Source of the DNA: Aliiruegeria sabulilitoris
GTDB taxonomy: Bacteria; Pseudomonadota; Alphaproteobacteria; Rhodobacterales; Rhodobacteraceae
Reading direction: 5' to 3'
Length of the DNA: 64,000 nucleotides
Assembly (NCBI RefSeq): GCF_001558155.1
Contig: NZ_LOAS01000010.1
Span: 1-64,000, forward strand
Both the position numbers and the translations under genes were made by a program. The first letter of the stretch is position 1. Each line of letters starts with the position of its first letter. Positions 27,299 through 36,687 of this stretch are shown here, in pieces. Below the pieces are notes generated by a model. That model was not told the DNA's origin and made no database searches. It was given only the letters and a program-made list of their open reading frames with translations.

Positions 27299-27748
27299 AT
27301 GACCAGTATCAAGTTCAAACGTGTGGACGGGAATACCGACCTGCCCCTGCCCGGCTATGCAACCCCCGGTGCCGCCGGGATGGATTTGCGGGCATTTCTC
27401 CCTGAGGGAGCCGTTACCCTGTCACGCGGGCAATTCCAGATGATCTCCACGGGGTTTCACGTCGAACTGCCCGCCGGCACCGAGATGCAGATCCGGCCGC
27501 GTTCCGGGCTTGCGCTGAAACACGGCATCATCCTGCCAAACAGCCCAGGCACCATCGACGAAGATTACCGTGGCGTTGTCATGTGCGGTCTCTTCAATCT
27601 CGGGCAGGCGGACTTCACCATCGACCATGGCGATCGCATTGCGCAAGCGGTGATCGCACATGTTCATCGCTATAGCACCGTCGAGGTTGCCGAATTGAGT
27701 GACACGGAACGCGGAACCGGCGGGTTTGGATCGACCGGAGTAAAATAG
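27299..27748 (+). CDS. dut: dUTP diphosphatase
   Basis: A 149-residue trimeric dUTPase that hydrolyses dUTP to dUMP and keeps uracil out of DNA. All five family motifs are present: AGMDLRA, RPRSGLALKHGI, GTIDEDYRG, GDRIAQAVI and RGTGGFGSTG at the C terminus. Length is normal for the bacterial enzyme. GGGGAAG lies upstream of the ATG. In many alphaproteobacteria dut neighbours coaBC, as here, but coaBC is on the opposite strand, so the two are convergent. Confidence 0.98.
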   Translation: MTSIKFKRVDGNTDLPLPGYATPGAAGMDLRAFLPEGAVTLSRGQFQMISTGFHVELPAGTEMQIRPRSGLALKHGIILPNSPGTIDEDYRGVVMCGLFNLGQADFTIDHGDRIAQAVIAHVHRYSTVEVAELSDTERGTGGFGSTGVK

Positions 27749-27888
27749 GCATGGGCCGGCCTGAAAGAGTTCTCTTTCCTGCCCCGGTGCTGTTCTAGCT
27801 GACTGGAAAGCGCCGCAGCACGTCGTTTTTCGATTGCGAAAAGTGAAATTCCGTCCGAACTCTTGAAATCTTGCTACCAATCGGGGAT

Positions 27889-27922
27889 GCGCTCGCGAGA
27901 GCGCGGGGGACAAAGCCCCCTT
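27889..27922. repeat. double-hairpin intergenic repeat, copy 1
   Basis: Two adjacent stem-loops, GCGCTC-GCGA-GAGCGC and then GGGGG with CCCCC around ACAAAG, lie between the convergent dut and coaBC genes. A closely similar pair occurs at 58339-58368 before ispH. The second stem is followed by TT only, so it is a weak terminator at best. Confidence 0.65.
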
Positions 27923-27966
27923 AAGCGCCCAAACCCGGCTCTTTACGGCCGACACCCATTGCACAT

Positions 27967-29163
27967 TCAGGAAATCTCGGCCGCAATACGTTCCGCGAGC
28001 CTGCGGGCGACTTCTTCTTTGCCAAGTCTGGGCCACGGCTCGGCCCCCTGATCGGAGATCAGGATCACCTCGTTCTCGCTGCCGCCCATGATACCGGTTG
28101 CTTCCGAGACATCATTCGCCACGATCCAGTCACAGCCCTTGCGGGCCCGTTTGCTGGTGGCGTTCGCCACGACGTCATTGGTTTCGGCCGCAAAGCCCAC
28201 CACGAGCGGGGGGCGCTCTTGTGTGAGTTGCGATACGCTGGCCAAAATGTCCGGATTCTCAGCGAATTCGAGCGCCGGAGCTTTCCCCGAGCCGTCCTTC
28301 TTCATCTTGTGCCCAGCCGCGTTGCTGACCCTCCAATCGGCCACCGCCGCGGCGAAAACCGCCGCATCCGCCGGTAACGCTTCCATCACCGCATCCCGCA
28401 TCTGGCGCGCCGTCTCGATCGCCACCACATCCACGCCGAAAGGCGGCGGAACGCTGGCCGGTCCGGTCACAAAGGTCACCCGGGCGCCCAGCGCAACCAA
28501 GGCGGCGGCAATGGCGGTTCCCTGCGCGCCGCTGGAGCGGTTGGCGATATAGCGGACCGGGTCGATCGGCTCATGGGTGGGGCCGGAGGTCACAACCACA
28601 TGCTTCCCCTTGAGGGGTCCATCAGACAGGGCTTGTTCAACGGCAGCAACGATCTCCGGCACTTCGGCCATCCGGCCGAACCCATACTCGCCACAGGCCA
28701 TCGGTCCTTCATTCGGCCCGACGGTCAGGATTCCATCGCCCCTTAGGGTCGCGAGATTTCGTCGCGTTGCAGGATGTTCCCACATGCGCACATTCATCGC
28801 CGGCGCAATCAGGACCCGTTTGTCTGTGGCCATGAGCAGCGTCGAAGCAAGGTCGTTGGCATGTCCGTTGGCCATCTTGGCCATAAGGTCCGCCGTTGCC
28901 GGTGCCACGACGACCAGGTCGGCCGCACGGCTCAGTTCGATATGGCCCATTTCGGCTTCGTCAGTCAGGTCGAACAGGTCACGATAGACCTTCCGGCCCG
29001 CCAGCGCCGAGGTGGAGAGAGGAGTGACGAACTGTTCGGCCGCACGCGTGAGAACCGGGGTCACAGAATGGCCTCGGTCCTGCAGGCGCCGGATCAGATC
29101 CAGAGACTTGAAAGCAGCTATTCCGCCGCCGATGACCAGTAGAATGCGCTTGCCGGTTTCCAT
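27967..29163 (-). CDS. coaBC: bifunctional phosphopantothenoylcysteine decarboxylase/synthetase
   Basis: A 398-residue two-domain enzyme of coenzyme A synthesis. The N-terminal CoaC flavoprotein part shows LLVIGGGIAAFKSLDLIR, the MGHIELSRAADLVVVAPATA segment and the PAMN substrate motif (IAPAMNVRMWEHPA). The C-terminal CoaB part starts near VVVTSGPTHEPIDPVRYI and contains NRSSGAQG and FAAETND. It attaches cysteine to phosphopantothenate with CTP and then decarboxylates the product. The gene stands alone on the minus strand, downstream of a row of four hairpins that separates it from the acyl-CoA dehydrogenase gene. Confidence 0.97.
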   Translation of the reverse strand: METGKRILLVIGGGIAAFKSLDLIRRLQDRGHSVTPVLTRAAEQFVTPLSTSALAGRKVYRDLFDLTDEAEMGHIELSRAADLVVVAPATADLMAKMANGHANDLASTLLMATDKRVLIAPAMNVRMWEHPATRRNLATLRGDGILTVGPNEGPMACGEYGFGRMAEVPEIVAAVEQALSDGPLKGKHVVVTSGPTHEPIDPVRYIANRSSGAQGTAIAAALVALGARVTFVTGPASVPPPFGVDVVAIETARQMRDAVMEALPADAAVFAAAVADWRVSNAAGHKMKKDGSGKAPALEFAENPDILASVSQLTQERPPLVVGFAAETNDVVANATSKRARKGCDWIVANDVSEATGIMGGSENEVILISDQGAEPWPRLGKEEVARRLAERIAAEIS

Positions 29164-29239
29164 GCCCGCCTTCCCGAAGCTGTATCTCTCTCCGGTCTAG
29201 GCAGTCGCCGATACCAAGGCAAGCCACCCTTGCTCACCC

Positions 29240-29302
29240 GGGGCGCAGCCCCACGCGCCGAAGGCGCGCCCGGCCCCAAAGGCCGGAGACGCCGCAGGCG
29301 TC
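29240..29302. repeat. four consecutive stem-loops
   Basis: Four perfect short hairpins follow each other: GGGGC/GCCCC (29240-29252), CGCGCC/GGCGCG (29254-29268), CCGGCC/GGCCGG (29270-29286) and GACGCC/GGCGTC (29288-29302), with loops of 3 to 5 bases. They lie downstream of the acyl-CoA dehydrogenase gene and upstream of coaBC, both on the minus strand. No U run follows, so a simple intrinsic terminator is unlikely. RNA stabilisation or a dispersed palindromic repeat is possible. Confidence 0.75.
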
Positions 29303-29353
29303 GAGGACCTAGGGGAAGCCTTGCTTTGCGGCGATGCCCTGCGCCTGAGCTTT

Positions 29354-31051
29354 CTAACCGAGCAGCCTCCTGGCAATAACCTGCGCCTGGATCTCGGCGG
29401 CCCCTTCGAAAATGTTCAGGATCCGCGCATCGCAGAGCACGCGGCTGATCGCGTATTCCTGCGCGAAGCCGTTGCCGCCATGGATCTGCAAGCCGTTATC
29501 GGCTGCCGCCCACGCCACGCGAGCCCCCAGCAGCTTGGCCATACCGGCCTCCAGGTCGCAGCGCTGGTCGTGATCCTTCTCCCAAGCCGAGAAATAGGTG
29601 AGCTGGCGCGCCACCATGATCTCGACCGCCATCATGGCGAGCTTGCCGGAGACGCGTGGGAACTCGATCAGCGCCTTGCCGAACTGCTTGCGGTCGAGCG
29701 CGTATTGCATGGCGATATCGAGCGCCGATTGCGCCACGCCAATGGCCCGCGCCGCGGTCTGGATGCGCGCGGCTTCGAATGTCTTCATAAGCTGCTTGAA
29801 GCCTTGCCCCTCGACGCCGCCAAGCAGGTTCTCGCCCTTGACGTGGAAATTGTCGAAGCCAAGTTCGTATTCCTTCATGCCGCGATAGCCGAGCACCTCG
29901 ATCTCGCCGCCGGTCATGCCTTCGGTCGGGAACGGGTCTTCTACCGAGCCCGGAATCTTCTCGGCCAGGAACATCGACAGCCCCTTGTGATCCGTCGTTT
30001 CCGGATCGGTCCGCGCCAGCAGCGTCATCACATGGGTGCGCGCGGCATGGGTGATCCATGTCTTGTTGCCCGTCACCTTGTAGTCGCCATTCTCGTCCTT
30101 CACCGCGCGGGTGCGCAGCGCGCCGAGGTCGGAGCCGGTATTCGGCTCCGTGAAGACGGCCGTGGGCAGGATCTCGGCACTGGAGAGTTTCGGCAGCCAG
30201 TATTCCTTCTGCGCATCCGTGCCGCCGGCAAGGATCAACTCCGCCGCGATCTCGGAGCGCGTTCCCAGCGAGCCGACGCCGATATAGCCGCGCGAGAGCT
30301 CCTCGGAGACAACAACCATCGAGGCCTTGGAGAGGCCGAACCCGCCATATTCCTCCGGGATCGTCAGCCCGAACACGCCCATCTCGGCCAACTCCTCGAT
30401 GATCTCCATCGGGATCAATTCGTCCTTCAGGTGCCATTGATGCGCATTAGGCTCCACGCGCTCCACCGAGTAGCGGCGGAATTGCTCGCGGATCATCTCC
30501 AGCTCGTCCTCGAGCCCGGTCGCGCCGACGGTGATATTGGCCGATTGCTCCTGCATCAGCTCGACAAGCCGCGTACGTGCCCGCTGCGAATTGCCGTTCT
30601 GGCAGAGAAGGACGATCTCGGTCGTGTGCAGGCGTTGCAGGTCCTCCAGCTCGTCCAGCCCCATATCGCGGACCCGGACGATCTCGCCCTGGGACATCGG
30701 AATGCCGCCCTGGATCTGCAACAGGTATTCGCCAAAGGCGATCTGAAGAAGGAGCTGCTCGATCTCGCCGAACTTGCCCTCGCCCTGCAACCGTTCGGCC
30801 CAGGCCTGCATTTGCGTCAGCGACTGCGCATAGGTCGCCAGCCAGGCCAACGCGTGCGCCGCTGTCTGGTGCTGTTCCAGAAGCGCGCCCGAAACACGCT
30901 CGCCGCTGACCACACGGGATTTCACCGCCGCCGTGGCGGCTTCAACGAGCTCGTCGACCGGCGCGATGGCCGCTTTCGTCAACTCCAGCAGATTGTCGAG
31001 AATGGGGCGCTCGACCGTGTTCGGGGGCAGGTCCTGTCCATCATGCGGCAT
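29354..31051 (-). CDS. mcd: acyl-CoA dehydrogenase with N-terminal extension, probable methylsuccinyl-CoA dehydrogenase
   Basis: A 565-residue FAD enzyme. Residues 1 to about 160 form a helical extension absent from ordinary acyl-CoA dehydrogenases; the usual family length is about 380-400. The core follows with LTIPEEYGGFGLSKASMV, the FAD-binding TEPNTGSDLGALRTRA, NKTWITHAARTHVM, YALDRKQFGKALIEFP and a C-terminal QIHGGNGFAQEYAISRVLCD. Length, extension and lineage match (2S)-methylsuccinyl-CoA dehydrogenase of the ethylmalonyl-CoA pathway, by which many Rhodobacterales assimilate acetate without isocitrate lyase. EtfAB, encoded at 46-48 kb, would accept the electrons. A generic long-chain acyl-CoA dehydrogenase is the main alternative. 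Confidence 0.8.
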   Translation of the reverse strand: MPHDGQDLPPNTVERPILDNLLELTKAAIAPVDELVEAATAAVKSRVVSGERVSGALLEQHQTAAHALAWLATYAQSLTQMQAWAERLQGEGKFGEIEQLLLQIAFGEYLLQIQGGIPMSQGEIVRVRDMGLDELEDLQRLHTTEIVLLCQNGNSQRARTRLVELMQEQSANITVGATGLEDELEMIREQFRRYSVERVEPNAHQWHLKDELIPMEIIEELAEMGVFGLTIPEEYGGFGLSKASMVVVSEELSRGYIGVGSLGTRSEIAAELILAGGTDAQKEYWLPKLSSAEILPTAVFTEPNTGSDLGALRTRAVKDENGDYKVTGNKTWITHAARTHVMTLLARTDPETTDHKGLSMFLAEKIPGSVEDPFPTEGMTGGEIEVLGYRGMKEYELGFDNFHVKGENLLGGVEGQGFKQLMKTFEAARIQTAARAIGVAQSALDIAMQYALDRKQFGKALIEFPRVSGKLAMMAVEIMVARQLTYFSAWEKDHDQRCDLEAGMAKLLGARVAWAAADNGLQIHGGNGFAQEYAISRVLCDARILNIFEGAAEIQAQVIARRLLG

Positions 31052-31202
31052 GGCTCGAATCCTTCGGTTTCCGGTTTCGGACGGTCATAATCCTTTCGCA
31101 GGTGCAGCGCAACATAATTTCAATTTGACTTGGCGTTTATGCGCAATATGTCTCGAACGATTTGCAGGTGCGGCGACCGTTGCGATGGGGTAAGCGCGGA
31201 GC

Positions 31203-31976
31203 ATGGATCTGTCTTTGTTCATGGGCGGGCTACCGCCGCAGTTTTTCGTCATGGCTTGCGGCGTGGCCCTCGTGGCCGCCTTCGTGAAGGGGGCAACCGG
31301 TTTTGCCATGCCGATGATCATGGTGTCCGGCATGGCCGCGTTCCTGTCGCCGGAAATGGCGCTGGCCGGGCTGATCCTGCCCACGGTCATCACCAACGGC
31401 TTCCAGGCTTTCCGGGACGGTGTGGGCGCGGCAATGTCCACGATCAAGCGGTATCGCCTCTATCTCGGCGTGGGCGCGATTTTCCTGATCGGCTCGGCGC
31501 AATTGGTGCGCACCATCGACGAACGGGTTCTCTTTGGAATGATAGGCTTTCCCATCATCGGTTTCGGATTGCTGCAACTGGCCGGGATCCGTCCGAGAAT
31601 CCCGAAAAGTCGCCGCATTCCGGCAGAGATCGGCTTGGGAACCTTGTCCGGCATTATCGGCGGGGTTTCCGGTGTCTGGGGCCCGCCGCTCGTTCTGTAT
31701 CTGACGGCCACTTCCACGCCGAAAGGGGACCAGTTGCGCACATTGGGAGTGGCCTTCGGCCTCGGTGCGATTCTGCTCTTTGTCACCCACCTGCAAACCG
31801 GCGTTCTCAACGCGCGCACCCTGCCTTTCTCGGCTGCAATGGTACTTCCCGCCTTGCTGGGAATGCGGTTTGGGCAGAGAGTTCAGGACCGCCTGGACCA
31901 GGAAGGCTTCCGAAAGGTGACTTTGCTGGTTCTGATCCTGGCAGGACTGAACCTGATCCGTCGGGCGGTCTTCTGA
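31203..31976 (+). CDS. TSUP family (TauE/SafE-type) permease
   Basis: A 257-residue inner-membrane protein with about eight hydrophobic segments arranged as two repeats. The first repeat begins FFVMACGVALVAAFVKGATGFAMP and the second GLGTLSGIIGGVSGVWGPPLVLY, both typical of the TSUP/DUF81 family. Members export or import sulfite, sulfoacetate and other organic anions; the substrate cannot be fixed here. The start at 31203 has only a short GGAG close to the ATG. It is divergent from the acyl-CoA dehydrogenase gene and faces modC tail to tail. Confidence 0.88.
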   Translation: MDLSLFMGGLPPQFFVMACGVALVAAFVKGATGFAMPMIMVSGMAAFLSPEMALAGLILPTVITNGFQAFRDGVGAAMSTIKRYRLYLGVGAIFLIGSAQLVRTIDERVLFGMIGFPIIGFGLLQLAGIRPRIPKSRRIPAEIGLGTLSGIIGGVSGVWGPPLVLYLTATSTPKGDQLRTLGVAFGLGAILLFVTHLQTGVLNARTLPFSAAMVLPALLGMRFGQRVQDRLDQEGFRKVTLLVLILAGLNLIRRAVF

Positions 31977-32052
31977 GGCATACTCTGCGCGGGACAGAGC
32001 ACCTGAATTAGCACGCGGGGGAGATTCGAGGGCGCGCGCTCCGCGCGCGTGA

Positions 32053-32103
32053 ACGATCCTGCGGATCGTGCCTCCGGCGGAGGTATTTGCCGGAAAGATG
32101 AAA
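32053..32103. repeat. dispersed intergenic repeat, copy A
   Basis: It begins with a perfect stem-loop ACGATCC-TGC-GGATCGT (32053-32069) and continues with GCCTCCGGCGG and TATTTGCCGGAAAGATG. A closely similar string stands at 58244-58293. Both copies are intergenic. A further GC-only hairpin (CGCGCG-CTC-CGCGCG) lies just before this copy, at 32034-32048. I recall this type of sequence as common between genes in Rhodobacterales. Confidence 0.7.
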
Positions 32104-32182
32104 GACGCGTCCCCTCATCCTCGTTCGACAAGCCTCTCATGGTTCAAAGCGGCATCCATGCCGCCGCGCAACACTGCTTTTC

Positions 32183-33280
32183 CTAGACACTCCCTCCCGC
32201 GCCGATATCGCTTCGGGCGACGGCTACCGACTTCACGATCGCATGGCATTCCCGCCCGGGCTGCAGGCCAAGCGCCTGCGCGGAGCGTTTCGTGACTCGC
32301 GACAGCAGCCTGTCGGTTCCGGACTCGAGCTGCACCATCATTCCCGCCCCATCGCCCGGCCTGAGAGCAAGAACGCGGGCCGGGAGAATGTTGAGGGCGG
32401 AGATCTGCCTGGGAGGCTCCAGAGCGAGGATCACCTCATGCGCCGGAATCCGCACGCGCAGCTGCGTCCCCGGCGGCGCGGTCACGCCCAGCAACAACAG
32501 CGTTCCGGCAGAGGTGGCCACGGCAGTCAGGCCATCCTCGTGATGTTGCTCAACACGCACTTCCAGCAAGGCACCGGCTTCCTGCGGCCCGAGCGCCGGA
32601 ACCGTCGCGGGATCGGAGAGAACCTGTGGGGCAAGGCCGGAGCGCAGGACCTTCCCTTCGCGGAGGACAACGACATGCGTGGCAAGTCGCGCGACTTCGG
32701 CCATGGAGTGGCTGACATAGAGGATCGGAACCCGAGCCTCGTCGCGCAGCCGTTCGAGATAGGGCAGGATTTCCTCCTTGCGGGCGGCGTCCAGCGCGGC
32801 AAGTGGCTCGTCCAGCAACAGCAGGCGCGGCGTCGACAGCAGGGCCCGCCCGATCGCGACCCGCTGCTGCTCGCCGCCGGACAACCCGACAGGATGACGG
32901 TCAAGCAACGGCGCGATCCCCAGCATGTCCAGCACACGCTGCTCCCGAGCCGGATCGCGCGCAAGGCGGTTCATCCGGCGTCCATAGTCGAGGTTGCGGC
33001 CGACCGACATATGCGGGAACAGCCGCCCGTCCTGAAACACGTACCCGACACGGCGGCGGTGCGGCGGCAGCCAAAGGCCGGCTGCACTGTCCTGCAACAC
33101 CCAGTCGCCCACCGCGATCCTGCCGCTATCGGGATGCAGCAAGCCGGCAACCGCCTGAACCACGGTGGTTTTCCCCGCACCGGAATGGCCGAACAGCGCC
33201 GTTACACCGTCCGGACTCTCGAAACCGGTCTCCAGTGTGAAGCCGTCTCGCCTGTGTGTCAGATCGACGGAGAGGGTCAT
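32183..33280 (-). CDS. modC: molybdate ABC transporter ATP-binding protein
   Basis: A 365-residue ATPase that drives molybdate import. Walker A is GHSGAGKTT, the signature is LSGGEQQRVAIGRAL, and Walker B is LLLLDEPLAALD, followed by the switch histidine in LYVSHSMAEV. The C-terminal 100 residues form a molybdate-binding (MOP/TOBE) regulatory domain (ISALNILPARVLALRPGDGA). The ATG at 33280 overlaps the TGA of modB (ATGA), so the long frame reaching 34042 is not the gene. It is the last gene of modABC. Confidence 0.96.
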   Translation of the reverse strand: MTLSVDLTHRRDGFTLETGFESPDGVTALFGHSGAGKTTVVQAVAGLLHPDSGRIAVGDWVLQDSAAGLWLPPHRRRVGYVFQDGRLFPHMSVGRNLDYGRRMNRLARDPAREQRVLDMLGIAPLLDRHPVGLSGGEQQRVAIGRALLSTPRLLLLDEPLAALDAARKEEILPYLERLRDEARVPILYVSHSMAEVARLATHVVVLREGKVLRSGLAPQVLSDPATVPALGPQEAGALLEVRVEQHHEDGLTAVATSAGTLLLLGVTAPPGTQLRVRIPAHEVILALEPPRQISALNILPARVLALRPGDGAGMMVQLESGTDRLLSRVTKRSAQALGLQPGRECHAIVKSVAVARSDIGAGGSV

Positions 33281-33975
33281 GTCGCCCCCCTCTGGCGCGC
33301 CATGCGGCGGGCGAGCCACTCGCTGGCCACGAGCGCGGACATGGCGATGACCACCGAGATCACGACGAGGCGAATGGCCGAGCCTTCGGCCCCCGGCACT
33401 TGCAGAAAGGCATAGACCGCCGAAGGCAGGGTCTGTGTCTGGCCCGGAATGTTGGAAACGAAGGTGATTGTCGCGCCGAACTCGCCCATTGCCTTGGCAA
33501 AGGCGAGGATGGTGCCGGCAAGGATGCCGGGAAGGACCAGCGGCAGCGTGACCGTTCCAAAGACCCGCAGCCGGGATGCGCCCAGTGTGGCGGCGGCCTG
33601 TTCGAGGCCGGGGTCTACGGCTTCGATGGACAGACGAATGGAGCGTACCATGAGCGGGAAGGCCATGATCGCCGCAGCCAGCGCGGCGCCGGTCCAGTGA
33701 AAGGCAAAGCCGATACCGAATGTGTCGTAGAGAAACGCGCCCACCACGCCGCGGCGCCCGAATGTGAGCAAGAGCAGGTACCCGGTAACGACAGGTGGCA
33801 GGATCAGGGGCAAATGCACCAGTCCGTTCAGCAATTGCCGGCCCGGGAAACGGCCGCGCGCCAGTAGGTAGGCGGTCGCAATTCCGAGCGGCAGGCTCAG
33901 CAGCACGGCCCAGAACGAGACTTTCAGCGACAGGCCGACCGCCGCCCAGGCTTCCGCTGACAGGCCGAGGGTCAT
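33277..33975 (-). CDS. modB: molybdate ABC transporter permease
   Basis: A 232-residue inner-membrane permease with about five to six membrane segments. The EAA loop, which contacts ModC, is visible as EAVDPGLEQAAATLGASRLRVF, followed by TVTLPLVLPGILAGTILAFA, the usual pattern of ModB. It overlaps modA at its start (four bases) and modC at its end (four bases), so the three genes are a tightly coupled operon. Confidence 0.97.
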   Translation of the reverse strand: MTLGLSAEAWAAVGLSLKVSFWAVLLSLPLGIATAYLLARGRFPGRQLLNGLVHLPLILPPVVTGYLLLLTFGRRGVVGAFLYDTFGIGFAFHWTGAALAAAIMAFPLMVRSIRLSIEAVDPGLEQAAATLGASRLRVFGTVTLPLVLPGILAGTILAFAKAMGEFGATITFVSNIPGQTQTLPSAVYAFLQVPGAEGSAIRLVVISVVIAMSALVASEWLARRMARQRGAT

Positions 33976-34748
33976 TGCGCCCCCTGTGCAGGTGTCTCGA
34001 AACCGTTCGCGCGGAAGATCTCACCTGCTTCCGCGCCCGCAAGGAACCGGGCCAGATCCTCCGCGGCCGGGGCGCTGAAAGCGTCCATCACGGCGAGCGG
34101 GTAGCGGATGGGGGGATGCGTGCCCGCGGGAATGGTGGCGACGACGCCGACACGCGGTTCGGCCCTGGCATCGGTCGCATAGACGATGCCGAGCGGGGCT
34201 TCGCCCGCAGCGACCAGCGCCAATGCGGCGCGGACATTGTCGGCCTGCGCTACGCGCGGCGCGACACTGTCCCAGAGGCCGAGCGACTCCAGCGCGGCCT
34301 TGCCATAGATGCCGGCGGGCACGGCATCGACAAGCGCCATGGCCAGCCGCCCGTCGCCAAGCCGGGTGGCGAGCGCATCGGGGGAATGCAGGTCGAGCGG
34401 ATCCGCGACCGGATCGCTGGCAATGACGACAAGGGAATTGGCCAGCAGGTCGGTCCGGGTTCCCTCGCGCAGCAGTCCATCGGCCTCCAGAACGTCCATC
34501 CAGTTTTCATTGGCGGACAGGAACAGGTCCGCCGGGGCACCGGCCTGGATCTGGCGGGCAAGGGTCGAGCTTCCGGCCAGCGAGATGACCGCCCGGTTTC
34601 CGCTCCGCTCGGACCAGGCGTCACAGGCCTCCTCCAACGCCTCTTTCACGCTGGACGCAGCAAAGACCAGCACGTCGCCTGCCTGTGCCGGGTGAGCCGG
34701 CAGAACGCTCCAGACAGCCATGGCGAGGGCGGCAAAGTGCTGTTTCAT
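33972..34748 (-). CDS. modA: periplasmic molybdate-binding protein
   Basis: A 258-residue exported binding protein. A signal peptide (cut likely after AHPAQA) precedes the mature start GDVLVFAASSVKEALEE. SLAGSSTLARQIQAGAPADLFLSA contains the serines that bind the oxyanion in ModA proteins. The second lobe shows EAPLGIVYATDARAEPRVGVV. It heads modABC. I found no convincing ModE box (ATCGCTATATA-type) in the 130 bp upstream. Confidence 0.96.
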   Translation of the reverse strand: MKQHFAALAMAVWSVLPAHPAQAGDVLVFAASSVKEALEEACDAWSERSGNRAVISLAGSSTLARQIQAGAPADLFLSANENWMDVLEADGLLREGTRTDLLANSLVVIASDPVADPLDLHSPDALATRLGDGRLAMALVDAVPAGIYGKAALESLGLWDSVAPRVAQADNVRAALALVAAGEAPLGIVYATDARAEPRVGVVATIPAGTHPPIRYPLAVMDAFSAPAAEDLARFLAGAEAGEIFRANGFETPAQGAQ

Positions 34749-34835
34749 CGGTCAAAACCCGTTCCGGTTGCCCCGATACTGTTCCCTGCCACCGGCGGGG
34801 ACAAGGCCAAAGGCGCGCGCCAGCCCAAATAGAAA

Positions 34836-34867
34836 CGGCCCGGACAAAGCCGGGCCGCCACGAGGTG
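34836..34867 (-). terminator. rho-independent terminator after pckA
   Basis: An 8-bp perfect stem CGGCCCGG/CCGGGCCG with a 6-base loop lies at 34836-34857. Read on the minus strand it is followed by TTTCTATTTGG. It stands 27 bp beyond the pckA stop and separates pckA from modABC on the same strand. Confidence 0.75.
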
Positions 34868-34884
34868 CTACGCGTCAGGGCTTG

Positions 34885-36483
<1,599 letters not shown>

Positions 36484-36495
36484 TGTCTCTCCCTT

Positions 36496-36513
36496 TGACC
36501 GCAATTGCGGTCA
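36496..36513 (-). promoter_or_regulatory. 18-bp palindrome in the pckA leader
   Basis: TGACCGCAATTGCGGTCA is perfectly self-complementary and ends 12 bases before the pckA ATG, just upstream of the ribosome binding site. As RNA it gives a 7-bp stem with AAUU loop. It could be a stabilising 5' hairpin or a protein operator. Confidence 0.6.
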
Positions 36514-36633
36514 CTCCCCTCAAAAAACGATTGGCAGGCGGTGCGCCTGCCAGCCGAACTCTCTGTTGCGCAAGCCGCCGGGCGGATCGCTCATACTCCC
36601 TGCGCCCCGAATGGCGAGGTTTGGACCCATTTT

Positions 36634-36663
36634 CAACAAAAAAAAGGGCGGCCGAAGCCGCCC
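36634..36663 (-). terminator. rho-independent terminator after pckG
   Basis: A perfect stem GGGCGGC-TTCG-GCCGCCC on the minus strand, with the very stable UUCG-type loop, is followed by seven T and then GTTG. It starts 24 bp after the pckG stop. It means that pckG and pckA, though adjacent and co-directional, are probably separate transcripts. Confidence 0.93.
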
Positions 36664-36687
36664 TCTCCAACGAACGCCGAAGCGCTA

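Noticed and set aside
32183-34042. 619-codon frame through modB into modC
   Set aside because: The first 254 codons are out of frame over modB; ModC begins at 33280 with the usual ATGA overlap.
34749-34835. ModE box upstream of modA
   Set aside because: No sequence close to the known ATCGCTATATA inverted pattern is present between modA and the pckA terminator.
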